Assembly: GCA_963703075.1 (NCBI GenBank)
Contig: OY969786.1
Location: forward strand, 4,588,001 to 4,652,000
From: Korobacter sp963703075
Lineage (GTDB): Bacteria > Acidobacteriota > Terriglobia > Terriglobales > Acidobacteriaceae
Length of the DNA: 64,000 nucleotides
Reading direction: 5' to 3'
Shown here: piece after piece, positions 44,186 to 53,317 of the stretch
Numbering within the stretch: position 1 is the first letter of the stretch
Layout of the letters: the number at the start of each line of letters is the position of its first letter
Notes under the pieces: generated by a model
Databases searched by the model: none
What the model was told of the DNA's origin: nothing
Seen by the model: only the letters and a program-made list of their open reading frames with translations
Program-made: the position numbers and the translations under genes

Positions 44186-45874
44186 TCATACCAGCGATTC
44201 GTTCCAGTTCTCGAGATAGTTTTTGACGACGCCCATGAACTGGTCGGCGACGGCTCCGTCGATGACGCGGTGGTCGTAGCCAATCGAGATGTGGCATCGC
44301 GAGCGGATGGCGATGGAATCGTTACCGTCTTTATCGGTGACAACGGAGGGAACCTTGGTGATGGCGCCGATGCCCAGGATGGCCAACTGGGGCTGGCTGA
44401 TGATCGGCATGCCGAACTTGGCGCCGAAGATGCCGGGATTGGTGATGGTGAAGGTCCCGCCCTGCACATCTTCCGGTTTCAGCTTCTTGGCGCGGGCGCG
44501 TTCGCCGAGGTCAGTGATGGCGCGTTGCAGTCCAACAAAGCTCAACTCGTCGGCGTGCTTAACGACGGGGACGATCAAGCCCCAGTCGAGAGCCACGGCG
44601 ATGCCGAGATTGATCTCCTTCTTGTAGTGAATGTTTTCGCCTTCCACCGAGGCATTGACGACCGGCCACACGCGCAAGGCGTGGGCGACGGCGCGCGCAT
44701 AGAACGGCGTGTAGGTGAGCTTGAGTCCGGTCTTTTCCTGGAAGCTGTTCTTCTGTTTCTCGCGCAGCTTCACGATACGGGTGAAGTCCACCTCGAAAAC
44801 GCCATGCACATGGGCGCTGGTTCGCTTTGACATGACCATGTGGTCGGCAATTTTCTTGCGCATGACCGACATGGGCTCGATGACACCCGGAGTGCCGGCA
44901 TATTTGTTCGTCGTGGAGGCCGCTACTGGCGCAGTGGCGGAAGGAGCCGGCGGCGCTACCGCGGTTGCAGGCTGGGCTGCGACCGGCTTGGGCGGGGGAG
45001 CCGACTTCTGTTTTTCGACAAAAGCCTGGATATCTTCCTTCGTGATGCGCCCGCCCATCCCGGTTCCGCGGACCTTTGCGAGATCGACATCGGATTCCTT
45101 CGCGAGTTTGCGCACCAGCGGAGAGGTGCGGACCCGATCGCCAGATGTCTCTTCTTCTTCCGGCTCCGGCACCTTCGCTTGGACCTCTTGCACGGGGGCC
45201 TTGGCGGCGGGCGGTTCGGGCTGTACAGCGTTCTTTGCGGGAGGAGTTGCGGCGGGCGCCGCCGAGGTCGCGCTGCCAGCTCCGCCGATGGAGGCTACCA
45301 CGGTATTGACCTGGACGGTATTTCCGGCAGGAACCTTGATCTCGCTGAGCACTCCACTGACGGGCGCGGGGATCTCGGCATCGACTTTGTCGGTGGAGAT
45401 CTCAAAGAGAGGTTCATCGCGCTGAACGGTATCGCCGACGTTCTTGAGCCACTTGGTGATGGTGCCTTCAAAGATAGATTCGCCCATCTGCGGCATGACG
45501 ACGTCGGTCTTGGGTCCTGAAGGCGCGGCTGAGCTTGGTGCCGGAGCAGCCGGGGCGGAAGCGCTGCTGCCGTCCGCCTGAGCGGTGGGCTTGGGAGGTT
45601 CGGCGGCTGCGGGTTTGGCGCCCGGAGTTGCATTGGCTCCGCCATCAATGGTGGCAACGACGGTATTCACCTGGACGGTTTGGCCTGCCTGGGCCTTAAT
45701 TTCCTTCAGTACCCCGGAGGCGGGGGCGGGAATCTCGGCGTCGACCTTGTCGGTCGAAATCTCGAATAGCGGCTCATCGCGCTGCACCTGGTCGCCGGGC
45801 TGCTTCAGCCACTTGGTGATGGTGCCTTCAAAGATCGATTCCCCCATCTGGGGCATGATGACGTCGGTAGGCAT
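44186..45874 (-). CDS. 2-oxoacid dehydrogenase complex E2 (dihydrolipoyl acyltransferase), two lipoyl domains
   Basis: 562 aa. Two near-identical lipoyl domains carry the lipoate-accepting Lys at K43 and K163 (each in STDKVDAEIP). Ala/Pro linkers and a peripheral-subunit-binding domain (about 251-285; TSPLVRKLAKESDVDLAKVRGTGMGGRITKEDI) follow, then the catalytic trimer domain with DHRVIDG (about 533-539) near the C-terminus. It transfers the acyl group to CoA. Sequence alone does not settle whether it serves 2-oxoglutarate, pyruvate or branched-chain substrates, although the E-x-T-I-T-K-W-L-K lipoyl type favours SucB/BCKDH. Genes for E1 and E3 are not adjacent. ATG 45874. Confidence 0.92.
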   Translation of the reverse strand: MPTDVIMPQMGESIFEGTITKWLKQPGDQVQRDEPLFEISTDKVDAEIPAPASGVLKEIKAQAGQTVQVNTVVATIDGGANATPGAKPAAAEPPKPTAQADGSSASAPAAPAPSSAAPSGPKTDVVMPQMGESIFEGTITKWLKNVGDTVQRDEPLFEISTDKVDAEIPAPVSGVLSEIKVPAGNTVQVNTVVASIGGAGSATSAAPAATPPAKNAVQPEPPAAKAPVQEVQAKVPEPEEEETSGDRVRTSPLVRKLAKESDVDLAKVRGTGMGGRITKEDIQAFVEKQKSAPPPKPVAAQPATAVAPPAPSATAPVAASTTNKYAGTPGVIEPMSVMRKKIADHMVMSKRTSAHVHGVFEVDFTRIVKLREKQKNSFQEKTGLKLTYTPFYARAVAHALRVWPVVNASVEGENIHYKKEINLGIAVALDWGLIVPVVKHADELSFVGLQRAITDLGERARAKKLKPEDVQGGTFTITNPGIFGAKFGMPIISQPQLAILGIGAITKVPSVVTDKDGNDSIAIRSRCHISIGYDHRVIDGAVADQFMGVVKNYLENWNESLV

Positions 45875-46049
45875 GGGCTTCCTTCGATAAATACGCGAGA
45901 AACAGGGATTCTGACCACGACAGCAAACCAGAAATTATAGCTGAGAGAGGGTTTTCGCGCCCGCACACCCCCGGCTCATTGTCGAGGCTGCCCGCCAGCC
46001 CGGGAAAGGACAGTGACCGTCCGTTTTGGGGTACAAGACAACACTTTTC

Positions 46050-46079
46050 TTGACAGCAGCCCTAGAAGGGCAGGATAAA
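46050..46079 (+). promoter_or_regulatory. sigma-70 promoter with an internal dyad
   Basis: TTGACA (46050-46055), an 18-base spacer and GATAAA (46074-46079). The spacer contains GCCCT-AGA-AGGGC, a possible operator. It lies about 30 bp before the ATG of the lipoprotein gene at 46108. Confidence 0.5.
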
Positions 46080-46107
46080 GGGAATCGTTCGTTGCAAAGG
46101 GGAAACT

Positions 46108-46938
46108 ATGAAGACTCGAGCTTTACGCCTCGCGGTTGGGGTTATAAGCACTTTAGTATTTCTAGTGTCATGCTCGATAGCTTCTGACCAAGTTAGCCCA
46201 TCGGATCTAGTCGCAAAGCATATGGACGCAATCGGGAAGCCGGAAGTCCGCACCGCGGAAACACTGCGCACCGGGCAAGGGACGGCGACGCTCGAATTGT
46301 TGTCTGGAGCAACAGGCTATTTGTCGGGTACATCGACAGTTGCCTCGATGGGAAAGAAGTTCAACTTCCTGATGTACTTTAACGCGCCCGCCTACACTGG
46401 AGAACAATTCAAGTTCGACGGTTCAACTGCCTTCGTTGCCGACAACGATCAAGCTAGATTCCAGCGGGTGAACCTGGCATTTTTTATGTATCGCCATGAA
46501 GTTATTTTGAAAGAGGGCCTTTGGGGCGGCATATGGAATGCAGCATGGCCGCTATATGATCTCGCGGCTCGCAGTGCAGAGCTGAAATACGAGGGCCTCA
46601 AGAAAGTCGACGGAAAGAAACTGCTCGAATACAGGTATATACCCAAGCACGCGGAACGAGAGTTGACGGTCCACCTGGTGTTCGATCCTGAGACCTTCCG
46701 CCACGTGCAATCGGTTTACGAGATCACGGGGCCGGTAGGGAACGTTCCGGCACTCACTGTATCGGAGACGTTCGGCGATTTTCGTGATGAGCGAGGCCTG
46801 ATGTTGCCGCATTCATGGGACATCCGGTACGAACCTGACCAGGCTGGCGCCTATCTCGCGCACTGGAAGGTTACCCTGAATAACGTGAAGGTGACGTCGG
46901 TGAATGCGTCCGCCGCCCCTCCGAAGAAGCAGCCCTGA
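46108..46938 (+). CDS. putative lipoprotein, outer-membrane lipoprotein-sorting-like fold
   Basis: 276 aa. The signal (LAVGVISTLVFLVSC) places a lipobox Cys at 22. The mature part is beta-rich (TGQGTATLELLSGATGYLSGTS, KFNFLMYFNAPAYTGEQFKFDG, YRYIPKHAERELTVHLVFDPETFRHVQSVYEI), the alternation expected of a LolA/LolB-like half-barrel. The fold assignment is inference. ATG 46108 has AAAGGGGAAA upstream, and a good promoter is present. Confidence 0.6.
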   Translation: MKTRALRLAVGVISTLVFLVSCSIASDQVSPSDLVAKHMDAIGKPEVRTAETLRTGQGTATLELLSGATGYLSGTSTVASMGKKFNFLMYFNAPAYTGEQFKFDGSTAFVADNDQARFQRVNLAFFMYRHEVILKEGLWGGIWNAAWPLYDLAARSAELKYEGLKKVDGKKLLEYRYIPKHAERELTVHLVFDPETFRHVQSVYEITGPVGNVPALTVSETFGDFRDERGLMLPHSWDIRYEPDQAGAYLAHWKVTLNNVKVTSVNASAAPPKKQP

Positions 46939-47003
46939 AAAACGTTGGCAAAGATAGGCACGGAGTCTTGACAGCTCCGGGCCTTTTCCGTGTCCAAGGA
47001 AAA

Positions 47004-47576
47004 TTATCTTTTCTGCGGAGCCGGAGAGGGATTGGGGACACCCGCCGGCGCGATCCCGGACGGCGTTCCGAAGGTCTGCCACATCTCCTGAACGGAGGGC
47101 GGCAACTTGTCGGAGTGCTTAATAAAGGTGATGAGGCGCCAGATATCGTCATCCTTCAGCGTCTTCTCCCAGGCCGGCATGCCGGTCCAGCGGACCCCGG
47201 TCTTGGTCACCCAGAAGAGGTGCCAGTCGGGATCGCCGGGGATGCGGCGGATGATCTGCGGCACACGCGGATAGAAGGCGCTGGCCATTGGGCTCACGTG
47301 GCCCTTATCAGAAACGCTACCGTGACAGAGGGCACAGTTCTTCTCATAGAGCATGGCCCCGGTCATCAGGTTGTCATCGGTGGGTTGGATGGGATTGTCG
47401 GTTTGAGGTGCAGACCGCTCGACCGAGGCGTCCATGGCCATCTCGGCGATTTCTTTTTCCATGGAGTTCATCTGGGCATCGGCACGGATATTGACCCAAC
47501 CGAGCTTGACGAAAAGAAAAGCGCCGCCAAACAGCACTACCAGGGTGAGGAGCACGCCCAGGATAAATCCACGCAT
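47004..47576 (-). CDS. membrane-anchored monohaem cytochrome c
   Basis: 190 aa with an N-terminal signal-anchor (about 4-24, ILGVLLTLVVLFGGAFLF) and a class I cytochrome c domain with CALCH (C81/C84/H85) and a candidate axial Met in WTGMPAW. The Pro-rich C-terminal tail is probably disordered. It is periplasmic and could feed an oxidase. It is not operonic with neighbours: the 205-bp upstream gap separates it from a divergent gene. Confidence 0.82.
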   Translation of the reverse strand: MRGFILGVLLTLVVLFGGAFLFVKLGWVNIRADAQMNSMEKEIAEMAMDASVERSAPQTDNPIQPTDDNLMTGAMLYEKNCALCHGSVSDKGHVSPMASAFYPRVPQIIRRIPGDPDWHLFWVTKTGVRWTGMPAWEKTLKDDDIWRLITFIKHSDKLPPSVQEMWQTFGTPSGIAPAGVPNPSPAPQKR

Positions 47577-47781
47577 TCGCTGTTCTCCGCTACAAACTTC
47601 GTTCTCGAGATTGTAAGCGCGAAAGGGTTCTTTCGTCTGCCATGGAGTGTCACAGTTTGTTCATCCCGAGAAACCGTGAAAGACAATGCCGTGGTTGCGT
47701 AACCATTCAGGTGCACATCAGGTGCGCACCCGATGCGAATCAGCTACTCGGCTGCTATATTGAGAAGTTGTTCATGGTCTT

Positions 47782-48939
47782 GTGAGATCTGTGTCCGGCC
47801 TACGGTTTTCCTCGCTACATGGCGGCGTTCGACCGCTAAAGAGTCTCCTGCCTTTCCTCGTTTTCCTTCTGCTGGCATTTTCCGCGGGTTGCAAGCGCGG
47901 CTCGATGAAGCAGGCGGAGGTGATGTACGTCTCTGCGCCGCAAGCGAATCTGCGCGACCGGGTGTCGACTGTGTTTAACAAAGTCGGGACCGTGTATGCC
48001 GGGGAGAAGGTGGAGGTGCTGGAGAAGCAGAAGCGGTTTGTGCATGTGAAGACCGCGGGCGGCCAGGACGGCTGGCTCGAGTTGCGTTACCTGGCCGGGC
48101 AGGATGTATACGATGGTTTCGAAAAACTCAAAAAAGAAAATGAAAAGACCCAGGTCGAGGCCCATGGCACGACGCGCGCTGAACTGAACATCCACCTCAC
48201 GCCCGACCGGGAGGGCGAGCACCTTTACCAGATGAAAGAGAGCGAGAAGGTCGAGGTTCTCAAGAAAACCAGCTCTGAAAGAAACACCACCGGCGCTCCG
48301 AGGCCGGTCAAGCCGATTCCGTCCAAGGGGCCGCTGAAGAAGGCCGCAATTCAACCGGCGCAGGACAAGCATGCATCGGCGGCGGCCCCCGCAGGAGAGC
48401 CTCCGGCGACGGAAGACTGGTGGTTGATTCGCGACAGCCACGGGCACGTGGGATGGGTGTTGATGCGAATGATCGACATCGATGTTCCGCTGGACATTGC
48501 CCAGTATGCGGAGGGACAACGCATCATGGGCTACTTCATCCTGAGCCAAGTGCAGGATGGAGATAAGCAGGTGCCGCAGTATCTCGTGCTGATGAGCGCC
48601 CCCAAGGATGGCCTGCCCTACGATTACGATTCCATTCGCGTGTTTAGTTGGAACGCGAAGCGCCACCACTACGAGACGGCCTACCGCGAGCGGAACATTT
48701 TTGGTGTCTATCCGGTGACCAGTGGGATGGAGGATTTCGGCAAGGAAGGAGCCGAACCGGTATTCACCATCCAGGTGAAAGACGAAACCGGGGCGACGGT
48801 TCCCCGGAAGTTCCGGATGATCCAGCCGGTGGTTCGGCGCGTGCTGCTGCCGGGCCAGAATGAGAAAACCGAACCGAAGCTAGTGCGGCCCGAAGCGGTG
48901 AAAAAGAGCGAAGAAGGGTCGAAAAAGAAACGTCGTTAA
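47782..48939 (+). CDS. SH3-domain lipoprotein
   Basis: 385 aa from GTG 47782. The signal (SLLPFLVFLLLAFSAGC) puts a lipobox Cys at 37. Two bacterial SH3-like segments are seen: VSAPQANLRDRVSTVFNKVGTVYAGEKVEVLEKQKRF..VK (about 48-90) and a second starting near ELNIHLTPDREGEHLYQ. A Lys/Pro linker leads to a beta-rich C-terminal domain (about 250-350) and a Lys-rich tail. Such SH3b proteins usually bind peptidoglycan. The start is somewhat uncertain because the signal lies 20 residues in. Confidence 0.65.
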   Translation: MRSVSGLRFSSLHGGVRPLKSLLPFLVFLLLAFSAGCKRGSMKQAEVMYVSAPQANLRDRVSTVFNKVGTVYAGEKVEVLEKQKRFVHVKTAGGQDGWLELRYLAGQDVYDGFEKLKKENEKTQVEAHGTTRAELNIHLTPDREGEHLYQMKESEKVEVLKKTSSERNTTGAPRPVKPIPSKGPLKKAAIQPAQDKHASAAAPAGEPPATEDWWLIRDSHGHVGWVLMRMIDIDVPLDIAQYAEGQRIMGYFILSQVQDGDKQVPQYLVLMSAPKDGLPYDYDSIRVFSWNAKRHHYETAYRERNIFGVYPVTSGMEDFGKEGAEPVFTIQVKDETGATVPRKFRMIQPVVRRVLLPGQNEKTEPKLVRPEAVKKSEEGSKKKRR

Positions 48940-49062
48940 CCCGATTGGGAGTTGCTCAAGCGGGTTGCCCGCAGCTCTGCTCTGTTTTTGCGCGGAATCG
49001 CCGCAAAATCAGGCAGCATGGCCCTGCCGCCGTCCATCCAACTACCAAGATCGGAGGCGGCC

Positions 49063-49287
49063 ATGGCAGAGAAGGTGAAGGACCTCAAACTAAATCGGGA
49101 CTATAAGAAGTTCCTGTATTACATCGATGGAGAAGGCAGCGTTTGCCAGAAACCTAAGTCTGGAGAAGGCGATGCCAAGGTACTGGTGCAGAAAGCGGTT
49201 GAGCGCGATAACCAGTTCCTTTACTTCATCGATAAGGAAGGCGACATCTCACGTTCGCCTCGAGGAATCAAGAAGAAAGCGGCGTAA
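49063..49287 (+). CDS. small conserved protein, 74 aa, with two repeats
   Basis: ATG 49063 is chosen for its GGAGG seven bases upstream. The product contains two related segments: YKKFLYYIDGEGSVCQKPKSG and NQFLYFIDKEGDISRSPRG. Each begins (K/Q)FLY(Y/F)ID.EG, an internal duplication. No function is known. Confidence 0.65.
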   Translation: MAEKVKDLKLNRDYKKFLYYIDGEGSVCQKPKSGEGDAKVLVQKAVERDNQFLYFIDKEGDISRSPRGIKKKAA

Positions 49288-49305
49288 GATATGCGCTGCG
49301 ATGGG

Positions 49306-49333
49306 TGGCCGGGACCTTTCCCGGCCATTTTGT
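49306..49333 (+). terminator. rho-independent terminator
   Basis: TGGCCGGGA - CCT(T) - TCCCGGCCA followed by TTTTGTTT, directly downstream of the 74-aa protein gene. Confidence 0.8.
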
Positions 49334-49382
49334 TTGTGCGGCCCTGATTCCAGCAGCTCACCCGGCGCGCAGCTCATGAACG

Positions 49383-51000
49383 ATGAATTCCGACTGTAAC
49401 TTCTACATTTTTCGAGAGGGACGGCAGACCATCGCGGGGGAGCGACTGCTGTCCGAATTGCGCCAAAGCCTGGGCAGGGCTGCGGATCAGGCTGGCTGGA
49501 CCGATGCGCTGCTACTCAGCGGGGCCCTTGAGTGCGCGTTGGAAGATGCTGGATCGCCGGCGGGCGGAACGCTGGCCAAGATCACGGATGCGTGTGCGGA
49601 GGCGATGGTGTCCGCGGATTTTCGGGCGCGAGCGGAGGTTACGCGCCAATTGCCAGAGAGTGTTTTGGGCGAGCTCACGACATCGACTCCGGAGGGCTTT
49701 GCTTATTACGCGCTTCACCCCATGCACTATGCGGACGCGGCGGAGCGGCTTGGCAGGCTGCAGGATGCCGTGGTGGTCGGGATTCGCAGCATTGGGACGA
49801 CCCTGAGCGCAGTGATGGCCGCTGCGCTAAGAAGAAGAGGCACTCGAGTCGAGCGCTTTTCGGTACGTCCGACAGGCCATCCCTTCGAACGGACAGTAGA
49901 GTGGCGGCCGACGGAGCGATTATCGATTCAGCAAGGAATGAGTCGCGCAGCGACCTTTGTCGTGGTGGATGAAGGGCCGGGGCTGAGTGGATCGTCGTTT
50001 CTTGCGGTGGCGGAGGGATTACACGCGGCCGGAATACCAAGAGAAAACATTGTGCTGGTTCCGAGCTATTCCGTGAATCCAGCGATGCTGCGCGCCAAGG
50101 ATGCTGCGCGACGCTGGATGCAATTTCGGACTGTTCCGATCAAAGACGGGCAGGGGCCACAAGGAGAGTGGATTGGAGGTGGCCAGTGGCGGAGCCGGTT
50201 TCATGGCGATGAACAAAACTGGCCCGGTTCCTGGACAAGCATGGAACGTGCGAAGTTTCTGTCACGCGAGCAAAGCATTCTTTGGAAGTTCGAGGGTCTC
50301 GGTCCGTATCGGAGCGCGGTCGCGACAGATGGCACGCATGCTCGCCGAGAGTGGGTTGAGTCCGCACGTGCTCGACGAGAAATCCGGTTTCATCGGGTAT
50401 GAACTTGTCTCCGGAACGCCAGCGCGCCGGGAAGACTTGCATGCCGAGAGGGTGGGGAGGATCGCGTCCTACTGTGCGTTTCGTGCCCGGCATTTTGGGT
50501 GTGATGTGACCGACGAGCAGCAGCAAGACCTGGTCACCATGCTGCGGGTGAACTTTGAACGAGAATTCGGCGATGCTTTGCCGGAACACTTGACGAAACT
50601 TCCATTGGTAAGACCAATTGTCTGCGATGCAAAGATGTCGCCCCACGAGTGGTTGATCACGGAAGACGGACGGTTTCTCAAGCTGGACGCAGTCTCGCAC
50701 GGCGATGACCACTTCTTTCCCGGACCTTGCGACGTGGCCTGGGACCTGGCGGGTGCGATCGTGGAATGGGAGATGGATGCCGCGACCCGGGACACATTCT
50801 TACTTCGATATGAATCCCTCAGCGGCGATGACACGTCCGGCCGGATCGCTAACTATCTACGCGCCTATGCCGTGTTTCGTTTCGCCTGGTCGAAGATGGC
50901 AGCGGCCGGGATGAAAGGTACACCGGAGGAGAGCCGGCTCATGCAGGACTATCGAAAGTATCGCGCCTACGCGGAGCGGGCAGTTTCAGCTTGTCGGTAA
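49383..51000 (+). pseudogene. phosphoribosyltransferase-like / kinase-like fusion gene, frame broken
   Basis: Two overlapping frames encode parts of what looks like one ~538-aa protein. The N-terminal part (from ATG 49383) has a type-I PRTase PRPP loop, FVVVDEGPGLSGSS (about residues 195-210), preceded by ITTSTPEGFAYYALHP-type sequence (TSTPEGFAYYALHPMHYA) and continuing to KFLSREQSILWKFEGLGPY. There the frame loses sense. The +1 frame carries on with ARMLAESGLSPHVLDEKSGFIGYELVSG, LITEDGRFLKLDAVSHGDDHFFPGPCDVAWDLAGA (aminoglycoside-phosphotransferase-like active-site layout) to 51000. The switch lies at about 50300-50325 and equals one extra base. The substrate is unknown. Confidence 0.65.
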
Positions 51001-52104
51001 GCGCAGGGCCGGTTCCAGTCGCGCGCGTTGCGTGATCAAGCCGGCAACATACTTGCCGATGGCCGGCCCGTTCTTGAAGCCGTGTCCGGAGCCACCGCCT
51101 ACTATCCAGACATTCTCCCATTGCGGATGTCGATCGATGAGGTAGTCGTGGGTTGGGGTGTTCTCATACTGACAGACGCGGGTTTCGACGATCGGGGCGT
51201 CGGCGAGGAGGGGAAAGCGCTCGCGAACAAATTCGCGAACCTGGTGCACGTACGGAGCGGTCGCCTGGCGGTCCATGGTGTCGGGATCGGCGGGCTGCTG
51301 GATCAGGTCGACAGCCAATTTGAATCCGCGATTCTCAAGGTCGGGCATGCCATAGGCATCCCAGTTGTCATTGCCCATGAAAATCCATGTCGGCATGTGT
51401 GGGGGAGCGAAATCGCGCACACCTGCAGGAATGCCGAGGAAAAAAATCTCTGCCCGCACCGGACGGATGTAGCTCGCGAGCAGCTCGGGGAAAAGTTTCG
51501 GAAACCACGGGCCGCAAGCGAAGACGTAGGCTGCGGCGTCGATCGCTTCGCCGTCGGTGGTGGCGATTGAATCTCCACCGGCGGGCGGAACGATTGATAC
51601 TTGCCGATAGGTCACGCCCTCGCGGACAAGTTCTTCCACGAGCAGTTGCACGGCGCGACGGGCGATCAGGGCGCCGCTGCGGGGTTCGAAGAGGGCGCAC
51701 TCGCTGGGCTTGAACCGGATCTGCGGATACCGCTCCGCGAGCTGGCCTTTGGCAATCAGTTCACAATCTCCGCCAACGCGGCGAATGACTTCAGCGCTTT
51801 TCTGCACCCATTGGGTTTTTTCATCCGAGAAGGTAAGCACGCCGGTGGGATGAAACAGGGTTTGAGCGCAGCGGTGCTCGAGGGCGAGCCACTCGGGCAG
51901 CGATTCGAAGGCCAAGCGGCTGTAGAGTTCGTCGTCTCCGTAGGCCATGCGGGTGATGCGCGTCTCGCCGCCGGAACTGGCGCGGCTGTTGGCGGGGCCA
52001 TGGGCGTCAATCAAGAGAACGCGCAGGCGAGCCTGGCGCAGGAAATAAGCCGTCCACGCGCCAAACACCCCGGCGCCAATGACTGCGACATCAAAGCGGG
52101 GCAT
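50986..52104 (-). CDS. FAD-dependent oxidoreductase, monomeric sarcosine oxidase / MTOX-like (DAO family)
   Basis: 372 aa. The dinucleotide-binding motif is VIGAGVFGAWTAYFL (8-22), followed by DAHGPANSRASSGGETRITR (about 33-52), where the sarcosine-oxidase group binds FAD. C-terminal motifs RVCQYENTPTHDYLIDRHP and VGGGSGHGFKNGPAIG include the Cys that carries covalent FAD in this group. It oxidises N-methyl amino acids or related secondary amines to imines with H2O2. It ends 15 bp inside the converging kinase-like frame. It is last of a three-gene operon. Confidence 0.85.
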   Translation of the reverse strand: MPRFDVAVIGAGVFGAWTAYFLRQARLRVLLIDAHGPANSRASSGGETRITRMAYGDDELYSRLAFESLPEWLALEHRCAQTLFHPTGVLTFSDEKTQWVQKSAEVIRRVGGDCELIAKGQLAERYPQIRFKPSECALFEPRSGALIARRAVQLLVEELVREGVTYRQVSIVPPAGGDSIATTDGEAIDAAAYVFACGPWFPKLFPELLASYIRPVRAEIFFLGIPAGVRDFAPPHMPTWIFMGNDNWDAYGMPDLENRGFKLAVDLIQQPADPDTMDRQATAPYVHQVREFVRERFPLLADAPIVETRVCQYENTPTHDYLIDRHPQWENVWIVGGGSGHGFKNGPAIGKYVAGLITQRARLEPALRLPTS

Positions 52105-52110
52105 CGGTGC

Positions 52111-53292
52111 TTAGCGGTAAAACTCGCGGATGGCATCAACAACGCGATGCTGTTCTTCATCGGTGATCTCAGGGAAGATTGGCAGCGCGATGACTTCTTG
52201 CGCGGCCAGTTCAGCGTGCGGCAGATCACCGGCGCGATATCCGAGATAGCTGAAGCACTCCTGCAGGTGTAAGGGGACGGGGTAATAGACCTCGCTGCCG
52301 ATGCCGCGCGTGCCAAGAAATTCCCGCAGTTCATCGCGGCGCTTGGCGCGAACGACATACTGATGATAGATGTGGTGCGCCTGCGGCATGGTGCTGAGCA
52401 GTCGCACGGGCTCGCGGGTCGCCCATCCTCCACGCGAAGCCGGGGAAGCCAGGCCCACTTCCACGAGAAGCGAATCGTACTTGGCGGCGACTTCACGGCG
52501 GCGTGTGTTCCACCCGTCGAGCCTTTTCAGCTTCACGCGCAGTACGGCGGCCTGGATCGAATCCAGCCGGCTGTTCCAGCCAATTTCCTCGTGATAGTAA
52601 CGGATGCGGCTGCCGTGATTGCGCAGCCGACGAACGTGGTCAGCGATCTCGGAGTCATTGGTCGTGACCAGACCGCCATCGCCAAACGCGCTGAGGTTCT
52701 TGGTGGGATAGAAGCTAAAGGCCGCAGCGTGGCCGAGCGTACCGGCACGGCGACCGCGCCAGCTTGCGCCAAAGGCCTGCGCGGCATCTTCCACGATCTT
52801 CAATGGGTGCTCGCGACCGAAACGTTCGAAGCGATCCATGTCGCAACATTGGCCGTAGAGATGGACGGGCATGACGGCTTTCAACCCATTCGCCACGCCA
52901 GAAAACAACTTGGCTTCCACCTGGCCGGGATCAAGGTTCAGGGTGTCGGGGTGAATATCCACAAACACAGGACGTGCACCGCAGCGTACGATGGAACTGG
53001 CGGAAGCGAAAAAGGTGAAGGGGGTGGTGATGACGTTGTCGCCGGGTCCGACGCCACAAGCCGCAAGCGATAGCCAAAGCGCGTCGGTGCCGGAGGCGCA
53101 TCCGACCGCCGATTGCGTTCCGAGGTAGGCGGCGGACTCACGCTCGAATGCCTGGACCGCTTCTCCGAGCACAAGATGCTGCGACTCGCAGACCTCCTGG
53201 ATGGCGGCATATATCTCTTCACGAATGGCCGCGAACTGCCGCTTCAAATCAAGCATCGGTACGGGAGCGGTCGTAACGCTGGCGTCAGGCAT
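52111..53292 (-). CDS. DegT/DnrJ/EryC1/StrS-family PLP aminotransferase
   Basis: 393 aa. K198 in SFYPTKNLSAFGDGG is the PLP-binding lysine; VEDAAQAFGA (about 167-176), GCASGTDALWLSL (64-76) and YHQYVVRAKRR complete the family pattern. These enzymes transfer an amino group to a nucleotide-linked keto-sugar. No sugar-nucleotide genes surround it here, only a flavoprotein (6 bp downstream) and a membrane protein (25 bp upstream), an unusual operon for a sugar aminotransferase. Confidence 0.9.
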   Translation of the reverse strand: MPDASVTTAPVPMLDLKRQFAAIREEIYAAIQEVCESQHLVLGEAVQAFERESAAYLGTQSAVGCASGTDALWLSLAACGVGPGDNVITTPFTFFASASSIVRCGARPVFVDIHPDTLNLDPGQVEAKLFSGVANGLKAVMPVHLYGQCCDMDRFERFGREHPLKIVEDAAQAFGASWRGRRAGTLGHAAAFSFYPTKNLSAFGDGGLVTTNDSEIADHVRRLRNHGSRIRYYHEEIGWNSRLDSIQAAVLRVKLKRLDGWNTRRREVAAKYDSLLVEVGLASPASRGGWATREPVRLLSTMPQAHHIYHQYVVRAKRRDELREFLGTRGIGSEVYYPVPLHLQECFSYLGYRAGDLPHAELAAQEVIALPIFPEITDEEQHRVVDAIREFYR

Positions 53293-53317
53293 GACTATGA
53301 AAATTGTAGCAGGGCTT

